A stretch of DNA of 27,209 bases from Chara braunii (GCA_003427395.1 BFEA01000030.1:4078851-4106059), one strand, 5' to 3'. Positions 9,644 to 18,541 are shown, numbered from the stretch's first letter. The notes: a model not told the origin generated them from the sequence alone. Made by a program: numbers and translations.

Positions 9644-9919
9644 GGCGTTGAGGCTACGCTGCTTGAGGCCTAATCTAACAAGCCGAGTGTGTCGGTCTTG
9701 TTCCTCAACGAGATCTGAGAAAGTGATGGTGGAGGGGTTGGGGAGGAGGGTAGTGGAACATGTGGCCGTGGGGTGCTTAGCCGACGGAATAGAGGACGTC
9801 GTCGGGAGGAGGGCAGGCGGAGTAGACTGCGACGCCTAGGGGGTGTCCGGTGTGAGAGTCGTCGCCGGCAGACGAATTGTTGATGCCAGGACATGGCTAC
9901 AAGGGGCGGGGGACAATGT
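9644..9919 (-). pseudogene. gag-protease linker in the same frame
   Basis: The stretch between the gag stop and the protease stays in the gag-pol frame. It has one more stop, TAG at 9836-9838, and is rich in Thr, Pro and Ser. It ends with a charged segment (SDLVEEQDRHTRL) that runs into the protease. Such linkers are usual in chromovirus polyproteins. No frameshift signal is needed. Confidence 0.7.
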
Positions 9920-10876
9920 TCAAGTGGAGGAGGGTCCAAAGGCCGCGGTGGAGGAGGAGGAAGTGGATGTGGGAGGGTTGGATCCGGTGGGGCGGGAAGG
10001 CTGGTGGGTGGAGCGGCCGGCCTTGGGCCAATTGGTTTGCTGATGCCCCAGCTGGCGGCAACGGAAACAACCGCTGTTGGCCTGGAGGAAGGCGCGTTCG
10101 GCGGGGGTGAGCTTTTTGAGACGAGGGGGTTGGGGGGAGGAGGAAGGCTGGGAGGCCAGGCGTTGCCGTTCCATCCTCATGAGATGGACAACCTGGAAGT
10201 CTTCCTCGGTGAATTGGGCTGGGTCAAGGGACTCGGGAGAGGAGTCAAAGTTGTCGTCGGAGGGGAGTGACGAGTCGTCGGAGGCCATATTGTGGAAAAA
10301 CCGGGTGCGGTTGGGGGCGACTGGTCGTTGAGAGCGGAGGTGAGGAAGGCGATCATGGTGGAGAAGGCGGGTAAGGAGATCGGTGACAGGGATCTCGGGC
10401 TCATGGGCGAGGGTTGCGGCGAGGTGGGGGAAGCATACCCGCTTGATGCGGGAGATGAAGACGTAGTCGGATATGAGAGTCGGCGGGATGTGGAGGCGGA
10501 GGGAGCGAACGTAATGGATGAATCGCTTGGTGGGGCCGGTTTGGCAGAGGTTGCAAAATTGATCGATGTAGTCATCGATGGTCTTTTGCGGACGGAAGGT
10601 GGCGATGAGAAGGTCGGCCCATTGAAGGAAGGTGATGCGGGGAAGGTCGTTGGCTCGACGGTTGTTGGCTTCGGTTAACCACCATTGAGCGGCGGCACCT
10701 TGGAGGCGGGAGGTTGCGGTGGGGAGCCAATGAGCGAGGGGCATGTTGTGGAGGTCGAAAGCATTTTGGATTTGAGAGAGGAAAAGGAGGACGTCCTCGT
10801 GGGGGAGGCCGGAGAACGTCGGGATATCGGTGGTGCGGAAGGAGCGGGGAATGTCCCGTTGCGGGGGACGATGCAA
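9920..10876 (-). pseudogene. gag (capsid and nucleocapsid)
   Basis: This encodes the structural protein of the virus-like particle. The retrotransposon capsid core is visible (FSGLPHEDVLLFLSQIQNAF, then AAQWWLTEANN, then FRPQKTIDDYIDQF). Near the C-end is a CCHC zinc knuckle CFRCRQLGHQQTNW in which the last Cys is Trp. The first codon at 10876 is TTG, not ATG, and a TGA lies in frame at 10901-10903, so the true start is either lost or within the N gap. It ends at TGA 9920-9922, but the same frame continues into pol, so gag-pol was probably one polyprotein. Confidence 0.88.
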
Positions 10877-10963
10877 GCGAGGTTGTTGAAGTTGCGGTCG
10901 TCAGGAGAGGTGTCGTAGCAGGTGGGATCCTGACTGCGGTCACCAAGGAGGTAGCAAGGAGGA

Positions 10964-11542
10964 NNNNNNNNNNNNNNNNNNNNNNNNNNNNNNNNNNNNN
11001 NNNNNNNNNNNNNNNNNNNNNNNNNNNNNNNNNNNNNNNNNNNNNNNNNNNNNNNNNNNNNNNNNNNNNNNNNNNNNNNNNNNNNNNNNNNNNNNNNNNN
11101 NNNNNNNNNNNNNNNNNNNNNNNNNNNNNNNNNNNNNNNNNNNNNNNNNNNNNNNNNNNNNNNNNNNNNNNNNNNNNNNNNNNNNNNNNNNNNNNNNNNN
11201 NNNNNNNNNNNNNNNNNNNNNNNNNNNNNNNNNNNNNNNNNNNNNNNNNNNNNNNNNNNNNNNNNNNNNNNNNNNNNNNNNNNNNNNNNNNNNNNNNNNN
11301 NNNNNNNNNNNNNNNNNNNNNNNNNNNNNNNNNNNNNNNNNNNNNNNNNNNNNNNNNNNNNNNNNNNNNNNNNNNNNNNNNNNNNNNNNNNNNNNNNNNN
11401 NNNNNNNNNNNNNNNNNNNNNNNNNNNNNNNNNNNNNNNNNNNNNNNNNNNNNNNNNNNNNNNNNNNNNNNNNNNNNNNNNNNNNNNNNNNNNNNNNNNN
11501 NNNNNNNNNNNNNNNNNNNNNNNNNNNNNNNNNNNNNNNNNN
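10964..11542. other. Assembly gap (579 N)
   Basis: A run of N covers the upstream part of gag and part of the leader of the chromovirus. Real length and content are unknown. Open frames drawn across it are artefacts. Confidence 0.98.
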
Positions 11543-11887
11543 GGGGGGGGAAGGAAGTCGGAGGAGTAGCGCGTTGGGGGGAACGTAGGGACGGGGGTAG
11601 GATAGTGGATCGGGGGCGGAAGTAGATCAGGTGGGGGGAAAGAAACGACGGGGGGGGAAACAATCGGAGAAGAAGAAGAAGAAGAAGAAGAAGAAGAAGA
11701 AAGGAAAAAAAATAAAAATTTTGTTGCTTACCTGGTAGTGACGACGACGGGGATCTAGGCAGCGACGAAGACCATGGCAACGGCGAAGGTCACGGCAGCG
11801 GCAAGATCACGGCGGCGGCGGTAGTCTTCGGCAACGACGAACATCGCGGCGGCGTCGAAGGTCACGGCGGCGATGGGGGAGCGAACT
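11543..11887 (-). other. Leader of the chromovirus (after the 5' LTR)
   Basis: Non-coding leader between the primer site and gag on the minus strand. It contains a (GAA)n run (about 11669-11702) and a GGCGGCGACGG-like GC-rich patchy repeat (11760-11880). No start codon of gag can be placed because the gap follows. Confidence 0.6.
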
Positions 11888-11899
11888 GCTCCGATGCCA
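11888..11899 (-). other. Primer binding site
   Basis: One base inside the 5' LTR the minus strand reads TGGCATCGGAGC. This matches the usual plant tRNA-iMet site TGGTATCAGAGC at 10 of 12 positions, so minus-strand DNA synthesis was probably primed by initiator tRNA. The two differences are both transitions. Confidence 0.75.
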
Positions 11900-11900
11900 G

Positions 11901-12388
11901 TGTAACGAACGCGAGGCTGAGGGAGACAGGGAGAGCCGAGGGAGAGGAGAGGGAGAGAGAGAGAGAGAGTGAGAGCACACACACACACACACTCACTCGA
12001 CACGACTGAGGGTTGGACGCTGACACAGTGGCAAGGACACAAAGTCGAAGTCTTGGATTCCCAATGCCGAAAACAGGAGCAAGTCCCACTGGGTACGAGT
12101 ACAGCAGCTGGAAACTGGTACGAGACTGGTCCCCGTACTGTACGGGGCACCGGTATAAGTACCGGGTGTCTGGTACAGTACCGGGGGCAGATCTGCAAAA
12201 GCCCCGAGGGCAGAACTGAAAAGTGCGGTATTTGAAAGTGGCACCCGAATCGCAGCATGGCGCCAGTTGTCCAAAATCCGATGGTACTAAAGGAGGGGTT
12301 TGGAAAAAAGGTGCCAGGCCGAAAACAGGAAGCAGCAGAAACAGCAAAAATATGGACCAGGGATCGAGCCCTGGCGGAGTCCGTAACA
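11901..12388 (-). repeat. 5' LTR of the chromovirus (488 bp)
   Basis: It matches 4434-4921 over its full length, with TG...CA ends. On the minus strand it should hold the promoter and transcript start. A palindrome cluster (12131-12187), including CCCCGTACTGTACGGGG, is kept in both LTRs. No TATA box can be fixed with confidence. Confidence 0.95.
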
Positions 12389-12393
12389 CAGTT
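12389..12393. repeat. Target site duplication CAGTT (right)
   Basis: Directly follows the CA end of the right LTR and equals 4429-4433. Confidence 0.9.
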
Positions 12394-12500
12394 CATGCCT
12401 GTGAGAAGGCCTTCAAGCAATTGAAGCATGCCTTAGATCAGTCAAGGGCCACTTGATTTTCCCTTTTTTAACCACTACCTTGCAATACCACCTTCGTTAG
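12389..12500 (+). pseudogene. Ty3/gypsy pol relic, right half, starting with CAGTT duplication
   Basis: The duplication CAGTT (12389-12393) is followed by the rest of the older plus-strand pol gene. ACEKAFKQLKHALDQS is the helix between RT and RNase H in Ty3/gypsy elements. The frame then breaks (TGA near 12454) and the match fades by about 12500. Removing the chromovirus and one duplication copy would restore continuity with 4428. Confidence 0.85.
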
Positions 12501-12587
12501 CAGGCCTGCCCTTTTTCTTTTAATACCCCAGTGCACAGACAGCTTAGTGTGGGTGGCCAGAACCCATCTGGAATTGCTTATAGCGGG

Positions 12588-12773
12588 GCATCTTCGTTTC
12601 TACGTTGAGAGCGGGAATGCGAAAATCGGGATGCCATTACCATTTTGGGGAAAAGGAGAGCAGGTGGGGGAAGGAGCGGAATCGGGACAACGCAGCGAGA
12701 ATCCGGATTGACATTAGCGGAGTAGGGGGAAAACGACGGAGAGGAGGAAGAACAGGGGAAGGAAGAGCAAAGC

Positions 12774-12864
<91 letters not shown>

Positions 12865-12865
12865 N

Positions 12866-12940
<75 letters not shown>

Positions 12941-13010
12941 CATCTTCATTTCTGCATTGAGAGTAGGGGGAAAACGACGGGGAGCAGGGAGAACAGGGGA
13001 AGGAAGAGCA
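12588..13010 (+). repeat. Duplicated segment around a (GA)n array
   Basis: GCATCTTCGTTTCTACGTTGAGAG (near 12589) recurs as GCATCTTCATTTCTGCATTGAGAG (near 12939). In both copies a GTAGGGGGAAAACGACGG-type block (12722 and 12965) and a GAACAGGGGAAGGAAGAGCAAA block follow. The array is thus bracketed by two diverged copies of one unit. Confidence 0.7.
12776..12939 (+). repeat. (GA)n microsatellite
   Basis: About 160 bp of uninterrupted GA dinucleotides with one N at 12865. Open frames through it (RERERE or SLSLSL) are artefacts. Confidence 0.98.
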
Positions 13011-14117
13011 AAACCGGGAGCAGGGGGAGGAGGGAGTACTGGGGGGAGAGGACGGGCCGATCGTATGGGGAAGGAGGACAATCGGGATGAGCGACATCCC
13101 GAACAGGTGGACGAGGGCCAGTAGGAGAGTTAGGATCGGCATCCCCTATTGTTGTTGATGAGATGTCCACAGCGATTTTTTTTTATGTTTGTTTGTTTTT
13201 TGTTCGACACAGAAACAGAAATGTCTCCGCCTTTTTTCAAATGCATGGAATTCTAAAACATGCGGGACCGGACTCATGATCGACCATCTCGCGAAAGAAA
13301 TACAAAAAAAAAAGGGCATGGACGTCTGAATATATGCATGACAAACGTGCAAAAAAACAACAATCCACGTGGTCGACTGTTGTCGATGACACATCGACAC
13401 ATTTTTTTTTGTTTGCGCACTACAACAAACGACATCTCCAATGCTCACATCGCCGTCAAGATGCTGCATCGGTCGCACGCGGCCTCTCTCTGTGTATCCA
13501 TGTGCAAAAAACGCCAAGGTTATCACCGAGCTGCGGACAGATAGAAAAACACTACTTTGAAAGACGGAGGGACAAGGGCCGCAGTCATGTTTTTTTGGAT
13601 GTCACATCAAAAAAAAAAAAAAAAGGAGGGCCCCGCCTGTGTGACAACAACACCCGGCCCCCCTGTTCATCCCTCTCCTCAGCCGCAGCGTCGCTGCGGC
13701 GGGTCCACTTGTATGAATAAGAGAAGGGGGAGATAAGGAGGAGGAGATTGTTGGGCGAAGAAGAAGAGCCTTGTCATTTGCCTATGCTGGTGTACATCAT
13801 CTTCTTCTTCTTTCTTACTTCTTCTTCTTCTTCTAATCCTCTCTCTCCTCTCAAGTTCATTTATTTCTTTCTGCAATTGGACAGCATTGTGTTATCTGAT
13901 GAATGTGTATCTCAATATTGGCCAGGATCATAACATATCACTTTTATATCTGAAAAAACTTTGTCATGAGTAGCAGTAGGGCTGATGTGACCGCTTTTCT
14001 CCCAAACCCCCTGCATCCCTCCCTCGTAAACTTATCTCCTGCTCAGTTAATCCCCTGAGTATCAGGGTAATCAATGCTGGCAGGCCGTCACTGGACACTG
14101 AATACTTGATGTATGAT
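13011..14117. other. Unassigned stretch
   Basis: No gene supported. It includes poly(A)/poly(T) patches (13170-13200, 13608-13624), a nearly perfect GC hairpin GCCGCAGCG/CGCTGCGGC (13681-13699) and a (TTC)n tract (13799-13837) followed by a pyrimidine run. A splice-acceptor-like CAG at 13883 has no matching downstream donor, so no exon is called. Confidence 0.4.
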
Positions 14118-14245
14118 GGGACGCTGGACGCGGTTTCCATCAGGTGTGGCTCCCCACCAATAGATCGGAGCAACCAGGAAGCCTGCTAGGGGCGGATGCT
14201 CTTATCACCTCTCCTAGCAGGGGGACTGAGTTTTTCTCAAAAAAA
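14118..14245 (+). repeat. Structured SINE-like repeat, fullest plus copy
   Basis: It begins GGGACGCTGGA and has the first hairpin core at 14123-14141 (one mismatch, loop CGCGGTT), then GGCTCCCCACCAATAGATCGGAGCAACC. A second hairpin follows, stem CCTGCTAGG/CCTAGCAGG (14182-14190 with 14213-14221) and loop containing GGATGCTCTTATCACC. It ends in an A-rich tail (14239-14255). An A-rich 3' tail and many dispersed copies on both strands suggest a retroposed RNA. Confidence 0.6.
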
Positions 14246-14276
14246 TAAAATAAAATGGTTTGGTTGTGACTCGTAA

Positions 14277-14375
14277 GTTTCCTGGGGATGTTGCAACTAT
14301 GAACCTTGTTTGCTGAGCTTTCCTGGGGATGTTGCAACTATGAAGTAGTGTGAACCTTGTTTGCTGAACTTTGTT
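14277..14375 (+). repeat. Short tandem duplication
   Basis: TTTCCTGGGGATGTTGCAAC...GAACCTTGTTTGCTGA occurs twice head to tail (about 14277-14320 and 14321-14372). The second copy has an extra GTAGTGTG. Confidence 0.85.
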
Positions 14376-14402
14376 TTTAACTTTGTCATCACTATTCCTT
14401 CT

Positions 14403-14555
14403 TGGTGGTGGGGGGGAGGGGGCAAGGGAGGAGGGGAGTGGGGAAGGAGAAATGGGGGGGAAGGAGGGGGTTTCGAGGGAGGAGTGAAGGGGGGTGAGGA
14501 GGTGATGGGGCGAGGGAGGAAGGAGGGGGGCGGTGGAGGAGGGGACGGGGGGGTA
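14403..14555 (+). repeat. G-rich polypurine tract
   Basis: About 150 bp with many runs of 3-7 G separated by 1-5 bases, nearly free of C and T. It could form G-quadruplexes in DNA or RNA. It ends about 30 bp before the proposed splice acceptor at 14583. Confidence 0.85.
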
Positions 14556-14583
14556 CGCACAAACATGAACCTGCTTGTTCCAG

Positions 14584-14757
14584 AGAAGGCCGGTGCGTTC
14601 TCGGATTTCTGGACGAAGAGGAGGTGCCTAGACCATTGGACAAGGTTTCTTGGTGTGCAGAAGGAAAGGCGAAAAGAGAAAGCAAAAATTATGCAAGTGG
14701 TCACAGCATGGAGACACAAGCGCTTGCAGAGGACAGCCTTTTCACAATGGAAAACTT
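14584..14757 (+). CDS. Exon of an SFI1-like centrin-binding repeat protein (partial gene)
   Basis: An exon of 174 bp encodes a Lys/Arg- and Trp-rich helix: DFWTKRRCLDHWTRF, then QVVTAWRHKRLQRTAFSQWK. Four Trp in aromatic-plus-W settings (DFW, DHW, TAW, SQW) and basic residues between them are typical of the repeats of SFI1 proteins, which bind centrins at centrosomes or basal bodies. The acceptor is TTGTTCCAG and the donor GTATCC (weak). The exon starts in codon phase needing one base and ends with one spare base, which fits the next exon at 16160. Upstream exons are not found. Alternative: another coiled-coil protein with similar composition. Confidence 0.5.
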
Positions 14758-14801
14758 GTATCCTTCCGGATTTCTGTTCTTTATTTTTTCCCCTTGAAAT
14801 T

Positions 14802-14945
14802 GGGCCTCGCTCAACTACAGAGCACTCTCCATGCATTTGGACGCTTTCTGGTACCGATATGTTCAAAATGTTTGACTCCTCCGAATGCACCTGGTCCAGA
14901 TGGCAGCCAAATGCATGTAGAGTGTTGTGTAGTGGAGCGAGGCCC
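14802..14945. mobile_element. MITE with about 38-bp inverted termini
   Basis: The left GGGCCTCGCTCAACTACAGA and the reverse complement of the right end GGGCCTCGCTCCACTACACA match over about 38 bp with few differences. The element is 144 bp. ATT flanks both sides (14799-14801 and 14946-14948), a possible 3-bp duplication. GGGCC-type termini with a 3-bp duplication recall PIF/Harbinger elements. It sits in an intron, 44 bp past the proposed donor. Confidence 0.75.
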
Positions 14946-14948
14946 ATT

Positions 14949-16159
14949 TGCATAACTTATCGACTTGTGTGTCATCCTGGAACAAGGGATTATCTTCTCT
15001 GTAAGCGTGTGCTAATTTAGAGCATTTCCCGAAGGACGTGGCTCCAGATTTACATTGGATTATATTTGCTGAATACTGAGTCACATTTCAATAGCTTTTG
15101 AAACACATTGAAATATGGAGAAGCAAACACTGCCAAACAGTACTGCCAGGAATGTAAGAAATCTGAAATCCAGGCCGTTGGCATCCTACCGGGTCAAACG
15201 ACCTGGATCATCAGGCAGTCTTAAAGCACCGGTACACCACATATCGGCCCGCGGGTGTCAGCATGAAACCCACACCACTTTGGAGGCCGCCAATTTTTTT
15301 TTTTCAACGGTGGGCCTGGCCGCGCGGCTCATCCGAGTTTTGCTTGTGGCAACAAAAACTTTCTGCAAGGCTGGGGCCGTATACTAGCGGCCTAAAAACT
15401 TAAGATCGTGTGTCAGTCCGCCCTGTCGACCGGCCTATATGTTGTGTGCCTGGCCTCTGATCTGGGCTGTGCTCTGGTCCACTGCCCAGTTTGCCGTGCA
15501 GCCAAAACCGCAACGGTATGGGTGGGAGATGTACTTTTGTGGGGCAAACTCGCAAAGCGAATTTTGCCGTGTTTTGTTGTTGCTGCCCTCTCCCTCCGAT
15601 TTTTTTTATCGACCCAGACTAGCACTGCAGCCGCTGCCGCTGCCGCTGTGGCCCATCCTTCGGCAGCCAGCCTCCTTCCCCACGTCTCTCCTCCACAACT
15701 TAGTACTTACCCAGCTTCTCTCTGCCCTCTCTTCTCGCCACCTTTCCCGTCTCCCCCAGACGTTCCCTTGCCGCCCACAAATCCCACATGTTCCTGCCGC
15801 CAACTGCCTTTCCCACCATTTCCCGCCAGCAGGCTTTGCTCAGTTCCCCCTAGTACCCCCCTTGATGGCGCGAACATGGGAGTCGAACATTTATATGATA
15901 TATTTCAATTGAAATTGTTGAAGGCCAATCATGGAGTTCCGTATGATGCAACTTTTCACGTACTTGTTTTGCTTCTGTCTGTATTACAATTAATTGTCTA
16001 TGGATGCTCAATTGAAATTGTTCTCTAGACTTCTTATCAATATGAGGTGAACACTCCGTACTTTCCCTCACTTTCCCTTTATCATTCTTTGTTTGTCTGC
16101 TCTCCATCTCTCCTCCCTGTGTTTATCCCCTCCCTCTTCACTCTGCCCCTTTCTCACAG
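14949..16159. other. Intron 1 content
   Basis: Holds a degenerate MITE (15221-15396) and a long pyrimidine-rich stretch (about 15590-15860 and 16060-16159). The latter ends at a strong splice acceptor TTTCTCACAG. The 206-codon open frame at 15408-16028 is Pro/Ser-rich with no recognised domain and is taken as chance. Confidence 0.45.
15221..15396. mobile_element. Degenerate MITE of the ACCAGTACATG family
   Basis: It begins TTAAAGCACCGGTAC, close to TTAAAGCACCAGTAC of the copy at 18117, and ends GTATACTAGCGGCCTAA in inverted sense. The interior shares the TTTGGAGGCCGCC motif with the copy at 18117. Termini have several mismatches. Confidence 0.5.
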
Positions 16160-16236
16160 CGTACAAGTGGGCCGTTATGGCACACAGGGATGGGGGCAGC
16201 TCAGGCCCAACTTCATCAACGGGGCGATCCTTGTAC
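16160..16236 (+). CDS. Exon of the SFI1-like gene
   Basis: A 77-bp exon with excellent borders: a pyrimidine tract of nearly 100 bp ending CTCACAG, and donor GTGAGA. It starts with two bases that complete the codon left by the 14757 donor and ends exactly on a codon, matching the exon at 26365. It reads YKWAVMAHRDGGSSGPTSS then TGRSLY. One Trp-containing repeat is seen. The second half is a Gly/Ser linker. The identity rests on phase fit and splice signals more than on sequence. Confidence 0.4.
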
Positions 16237-16464
16237 GTGAGAGGCACGGTGAAGGGGGTGTTAAAAGAAGAATGAGAAAAATGAATGGTTTCAGTGTCCC
16301 CTTGATGTTTGTCTTGTTTTTTTATTTGTTATTTTTGCCTTTTGTTTCGCAAAGTGCGCTCTTTTAGTTCGTAGTTATGTGACAATATATAAGGGAGAGG
16401 GGGAGAGAGTAGGCTTTGTGGTCTCATTCTCATCTGTGTTTGCATTCCATCCATCCATCCATCC

Positions 16465-16491
16465 AGAGAGAGAGAGAGGGAGAGGGAGGGG

Positions 16492-16574
<83 letters not shown>

Positions 16575-16575
16575 N

Positions 16576-16632
<57 letters not shown>
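16465..16632 (+). repeat. (GA)n microsatellite
   Basis: About 165 bp of mainly GA dinucleotides (with G-rich interruptions near 16479-16495) and an N at 16575. A short (ATCC)n run (16447-16464) precedes it. Confidence 0.97.
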
Positions 16633-16633
<1 letters not shown>

Positions 16634-16968
16634 GTGACATGACGTCAAGGAAGGATGCCAAGGATAAAGGAGGGGGAAGGGGGTTGTTGTGTTGAGAGGG
16701 AGAGAATGAGAGAGAGGGCAAGAGAGGCCGAGGGGTGGAGGGGGTGAGAGGGAGGGGAAGTACATCTACTACATCACGTCAGAAGAACTGCAGTTTGTGT
16801 CATTGCATGCTTGCTATCATCTGTGAAGGAGTTCGTTTACGGCATTAAAAGAATAAACAGTTAGAAAATTTCTATAATGTAATTGTGTCCTGATTGGAAG
16901 AAAAAAAAAACAAGTCCCCGGATGATCCGCTATGCAGCAGGCGATTGGCACACGTCTCTGGATCGGGT

Positions 16969-16972
<4 letters not shown>

Positions 16973-17024
<52 letters not shown>
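16973..17024 (+). repeat. (GT)n microsatellite
   Basis: About 26 GT units without interruption. Confidence 0.98.
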
Positions 17025-17025
<1 letters not shown>

Positions 17026-17090
17026 CCAAAACTAGGTTGTGTTTCCGTTTTTCCCTCTTTCTCTACACCATAGAGATGGCTCTGATTTAG

Positions 17091-17241
17091 AGTATACTCA
17101 CACTAGGCCTTCAAAATCACAAAATACGAAAACGAGCGGTCAGATCGAGTCTTTCGGTTACAAGGACTCAATCTGGCCACTCATTTTGCGATTTTGCGAT
17201 TTTGCGATTTTGCGATTTTGAGGGCCTAGTGTGAGTATGCC
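17091..17241. mobile_element. MITE, CATACTCACACTAG family, with internal octamer array
   Basis: Left ATACTCACACTAGGCCTTCA and the reverse complement of the right end ATACTCACACTAGGCCCTCA agree over about 28 bp. Inside the right end, TTTTGCGA is repeated four times (17184-17217), extending the inverted terminus. Relatives at 17747-17836 and 23740-23862. No coding capacity. Confidence 0.75.
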
Positions 17242-17539
17242 ATTATTCATGGTTAGTGGCATGTGGCAAAAAGGGGAAAAGATAGAAAAAAAAGACAAAA
17301 AGAAAGAGGTCTCATCATCCCATAAGTACAATAGAGAAAGTAACATAAGACAAGGACAAACAAAAACAAAAACAAAAAAATTGAAAGAAGAAAAGAAAGG
17401 AAAAGGTAATGTGTTTGCAACTTTGCACATGGTCTGCCATGCAACAGGTGATTTGCAGTTTCTCTCGCATGCTCTTTTTTGTCGTTTTCCCCAAACTCTC
17501 CTCTTCTCTCATACATATACAATACTATCTACTGTCTAC

Positions 17540-17587
17540 GACTGTACGCTGGACCTGATTCCCAGTCCCTTTTTTTTTTTTTTTTTA
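17540..17587 (+). repeat. Truncated SINE-like core next to a T run
   Basis: ACGCTGGACCTGATTCCCAG (17546-17565) is the conserved hairpin core with a 7-nt loop (stem imperfect), followed at once by about 17 T. Confidence 0.4.
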
Positions 17588-17746
17588 CACTATCTACAAC
17601 TCTACACTCTTTTGAACTTTTGTTTTTTTTCTCCCCAGGAGAAACCACAACAGGTCATTTAGTTTTCTCAGCTTTTCTGAAATATGCAGAAACGCCGGGA
17701 CTTTGTAGTTGGCTGTACGCCAGCAACTGATGTTCATGGCAAGGAA

Positions 17747-17836
17747 GGGGATGCTTACACTAGGACATTTTTCAAATGAATTGGCAAGCAATTGGGGCCC
17801 ACATTCAGTCAAAAAAGTCCATGTGTGAATATGCCA
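17747..17836. mobile_element. Short MITE of the CACACTAG family
   Basis: It starts GGGGATGCTTACACTAGGAC and ends GTCCATGTGTGAATATGCC, inverted with a few mismatches. About 90 bp and probably worn. Confidence 0.5.
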
Positions 17837-18116
17837 TAAAGTTCAGAAACAAAGTTTAAAAAACCAGTAAGGCATACATTATTGCATTGCTAGTTTTGGG
17901 GAAGAACACACACTCTTTGTTTTCTAAAGAACCAAGGAATGGAATCCTTAACATATTTTCTGTACCGGAAAAGATGTAACTCACAAACGGTTATGCCGTG
18001 AGGAGGCAGCCCTTCTATGTGAGCATCGCGCATACATGACAGAGGTGAGATGGATGCAAAGGGGGGTGGTTGGTTGGGGCATATGTGTGTCTTTGGCAAA
18101 GCTTCTTTTTCCTTTC

Positions 18117-18276
18117 TTAAAGCACCAGTACATGCCAGCTATCAGGCGCGAGCCCCTTTTGGAGGCCGCCCGCCGCCGATTCATTTAATCGACGGCCCTC
18201 GGCCTCCTAAATTTTCGGAGAGGCTCAAAACAGGTTTTCCAGATGCCTGGGGGCCGGGGCCATGTACTGGTGGTTT
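18117..18276. mobile_element. MITE, ACCAGTACATG family, tandem copy 1 of 3
   Basis: Starts TTAAAGCACCAGTACATG and ends CATGTACTGGTGGTTTAAA. The inverted terminus CACCAGTACATG is nearly perfect. Its right end merges with the next copy, producing the palindrome at 18262-18291. Confidence 0.75.
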
Positions 18277-18291
18277 AAACCACCAGTACAT
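18262..18291. repeat. Perfect 30-bp palindrome at a MITE-MITE junction
   Basis: Centre TGGTGGTTTAAACCACCA, with arms extending to ATGTAC/GTACAT. All 15 base pairs match. It is formed by the right end of one MITE abutting the left end of the next with a shared TTTAAA. Confidence 0.95.
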
Positions 18292-18541
18292 CGGGAGAAT
18301 TCGAATGAGCCTGTCCAAAAAAGTTAGGGGACTATGGACAGGGCCCCGCTTCCTTGGGGCGGGCGGAATCTCTTTTTTTTTGTTCAGGGCTGGTCCTAGT
18401 GCCACCCCACGACATGTTTTTTTTTTTTGTTTTGTTTTCCTACTGGCCCTTCAGACGCCCTGTCCCGAGCCTCCAAATTTTAGGACAGGCTCAATCGGAT
18501 TCTCAACTTGGCTGGGGTACCATGTACTGGTGGTTTAAACC
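18274..18541. mobile_element. MITE, same family, tandem copy 2 of 3
   Basis: Starts TTTAAACCACCAGTACATCG and ends CATGTACTGGTGGTTTAAA (18521-18539). The interior carries two T runs (18372-18380, 18418-18428) and a pair of TTTTAGGACAGGCTC-like motifs. No coding capacity. Confidence 0.7.

Larger units (their letters stand above)
4434..12388 (-). mobile_element. Complete LTR retrotransposon, Ty3/gypsy chromovirus
   Basis: A 7,955-bp element (including 579 N) lies on the minus strand. On that strand the order is 5' LTR (12388-11901), primer site, leader, gag, protease, RT, RNase H, integrase, chromodomain, a 1.2-kb 3' region, polypurine tract and 3' LTR (4921-4434). The gene order with RT before integrase and the C-terminal chromodomain define it as a chromovirus. 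Both LTRs are 488 bp with TG...CA ends, and the insertion has a perfect 5-bp duplication. It sits inside an older gypsy pol gene. By eye the LTRs differ at about 25 sites (about 5%), so the insertion is not recent. gag-pol carries five in-frame stops, so this copy is non-autonomous. Confidence 0.95.

Noticed and set aside
6437-10678. Many plus-strand open frames of up to 217 codons
   Set aside because: They are antisense shadows of the minus-strand gag-pol, produced by its GC-rich third positions.
10572-11780. Long frames crossing the N gap
   Set aside because: Most of their length is N, so they are artefacts.
12605-13142. RERERE and SLSLSL proteins
   Set aside because: Translations of a (GA)n microsatellite. 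The same applies to 16329-16765.
13681-13699. Bacterial-type terminator hairpin
   Set aside because: The sequence is eukaryotic; the hairpin has no T run after it and no gene before it.
15408-16028. 206-codon open frame in intron 1
   Set aside because: Pro/Ser-rich from a pyrimidine tract, no domain. Its end overlaps two copies of TCAATTGAAATTGTT. Treated as chance.
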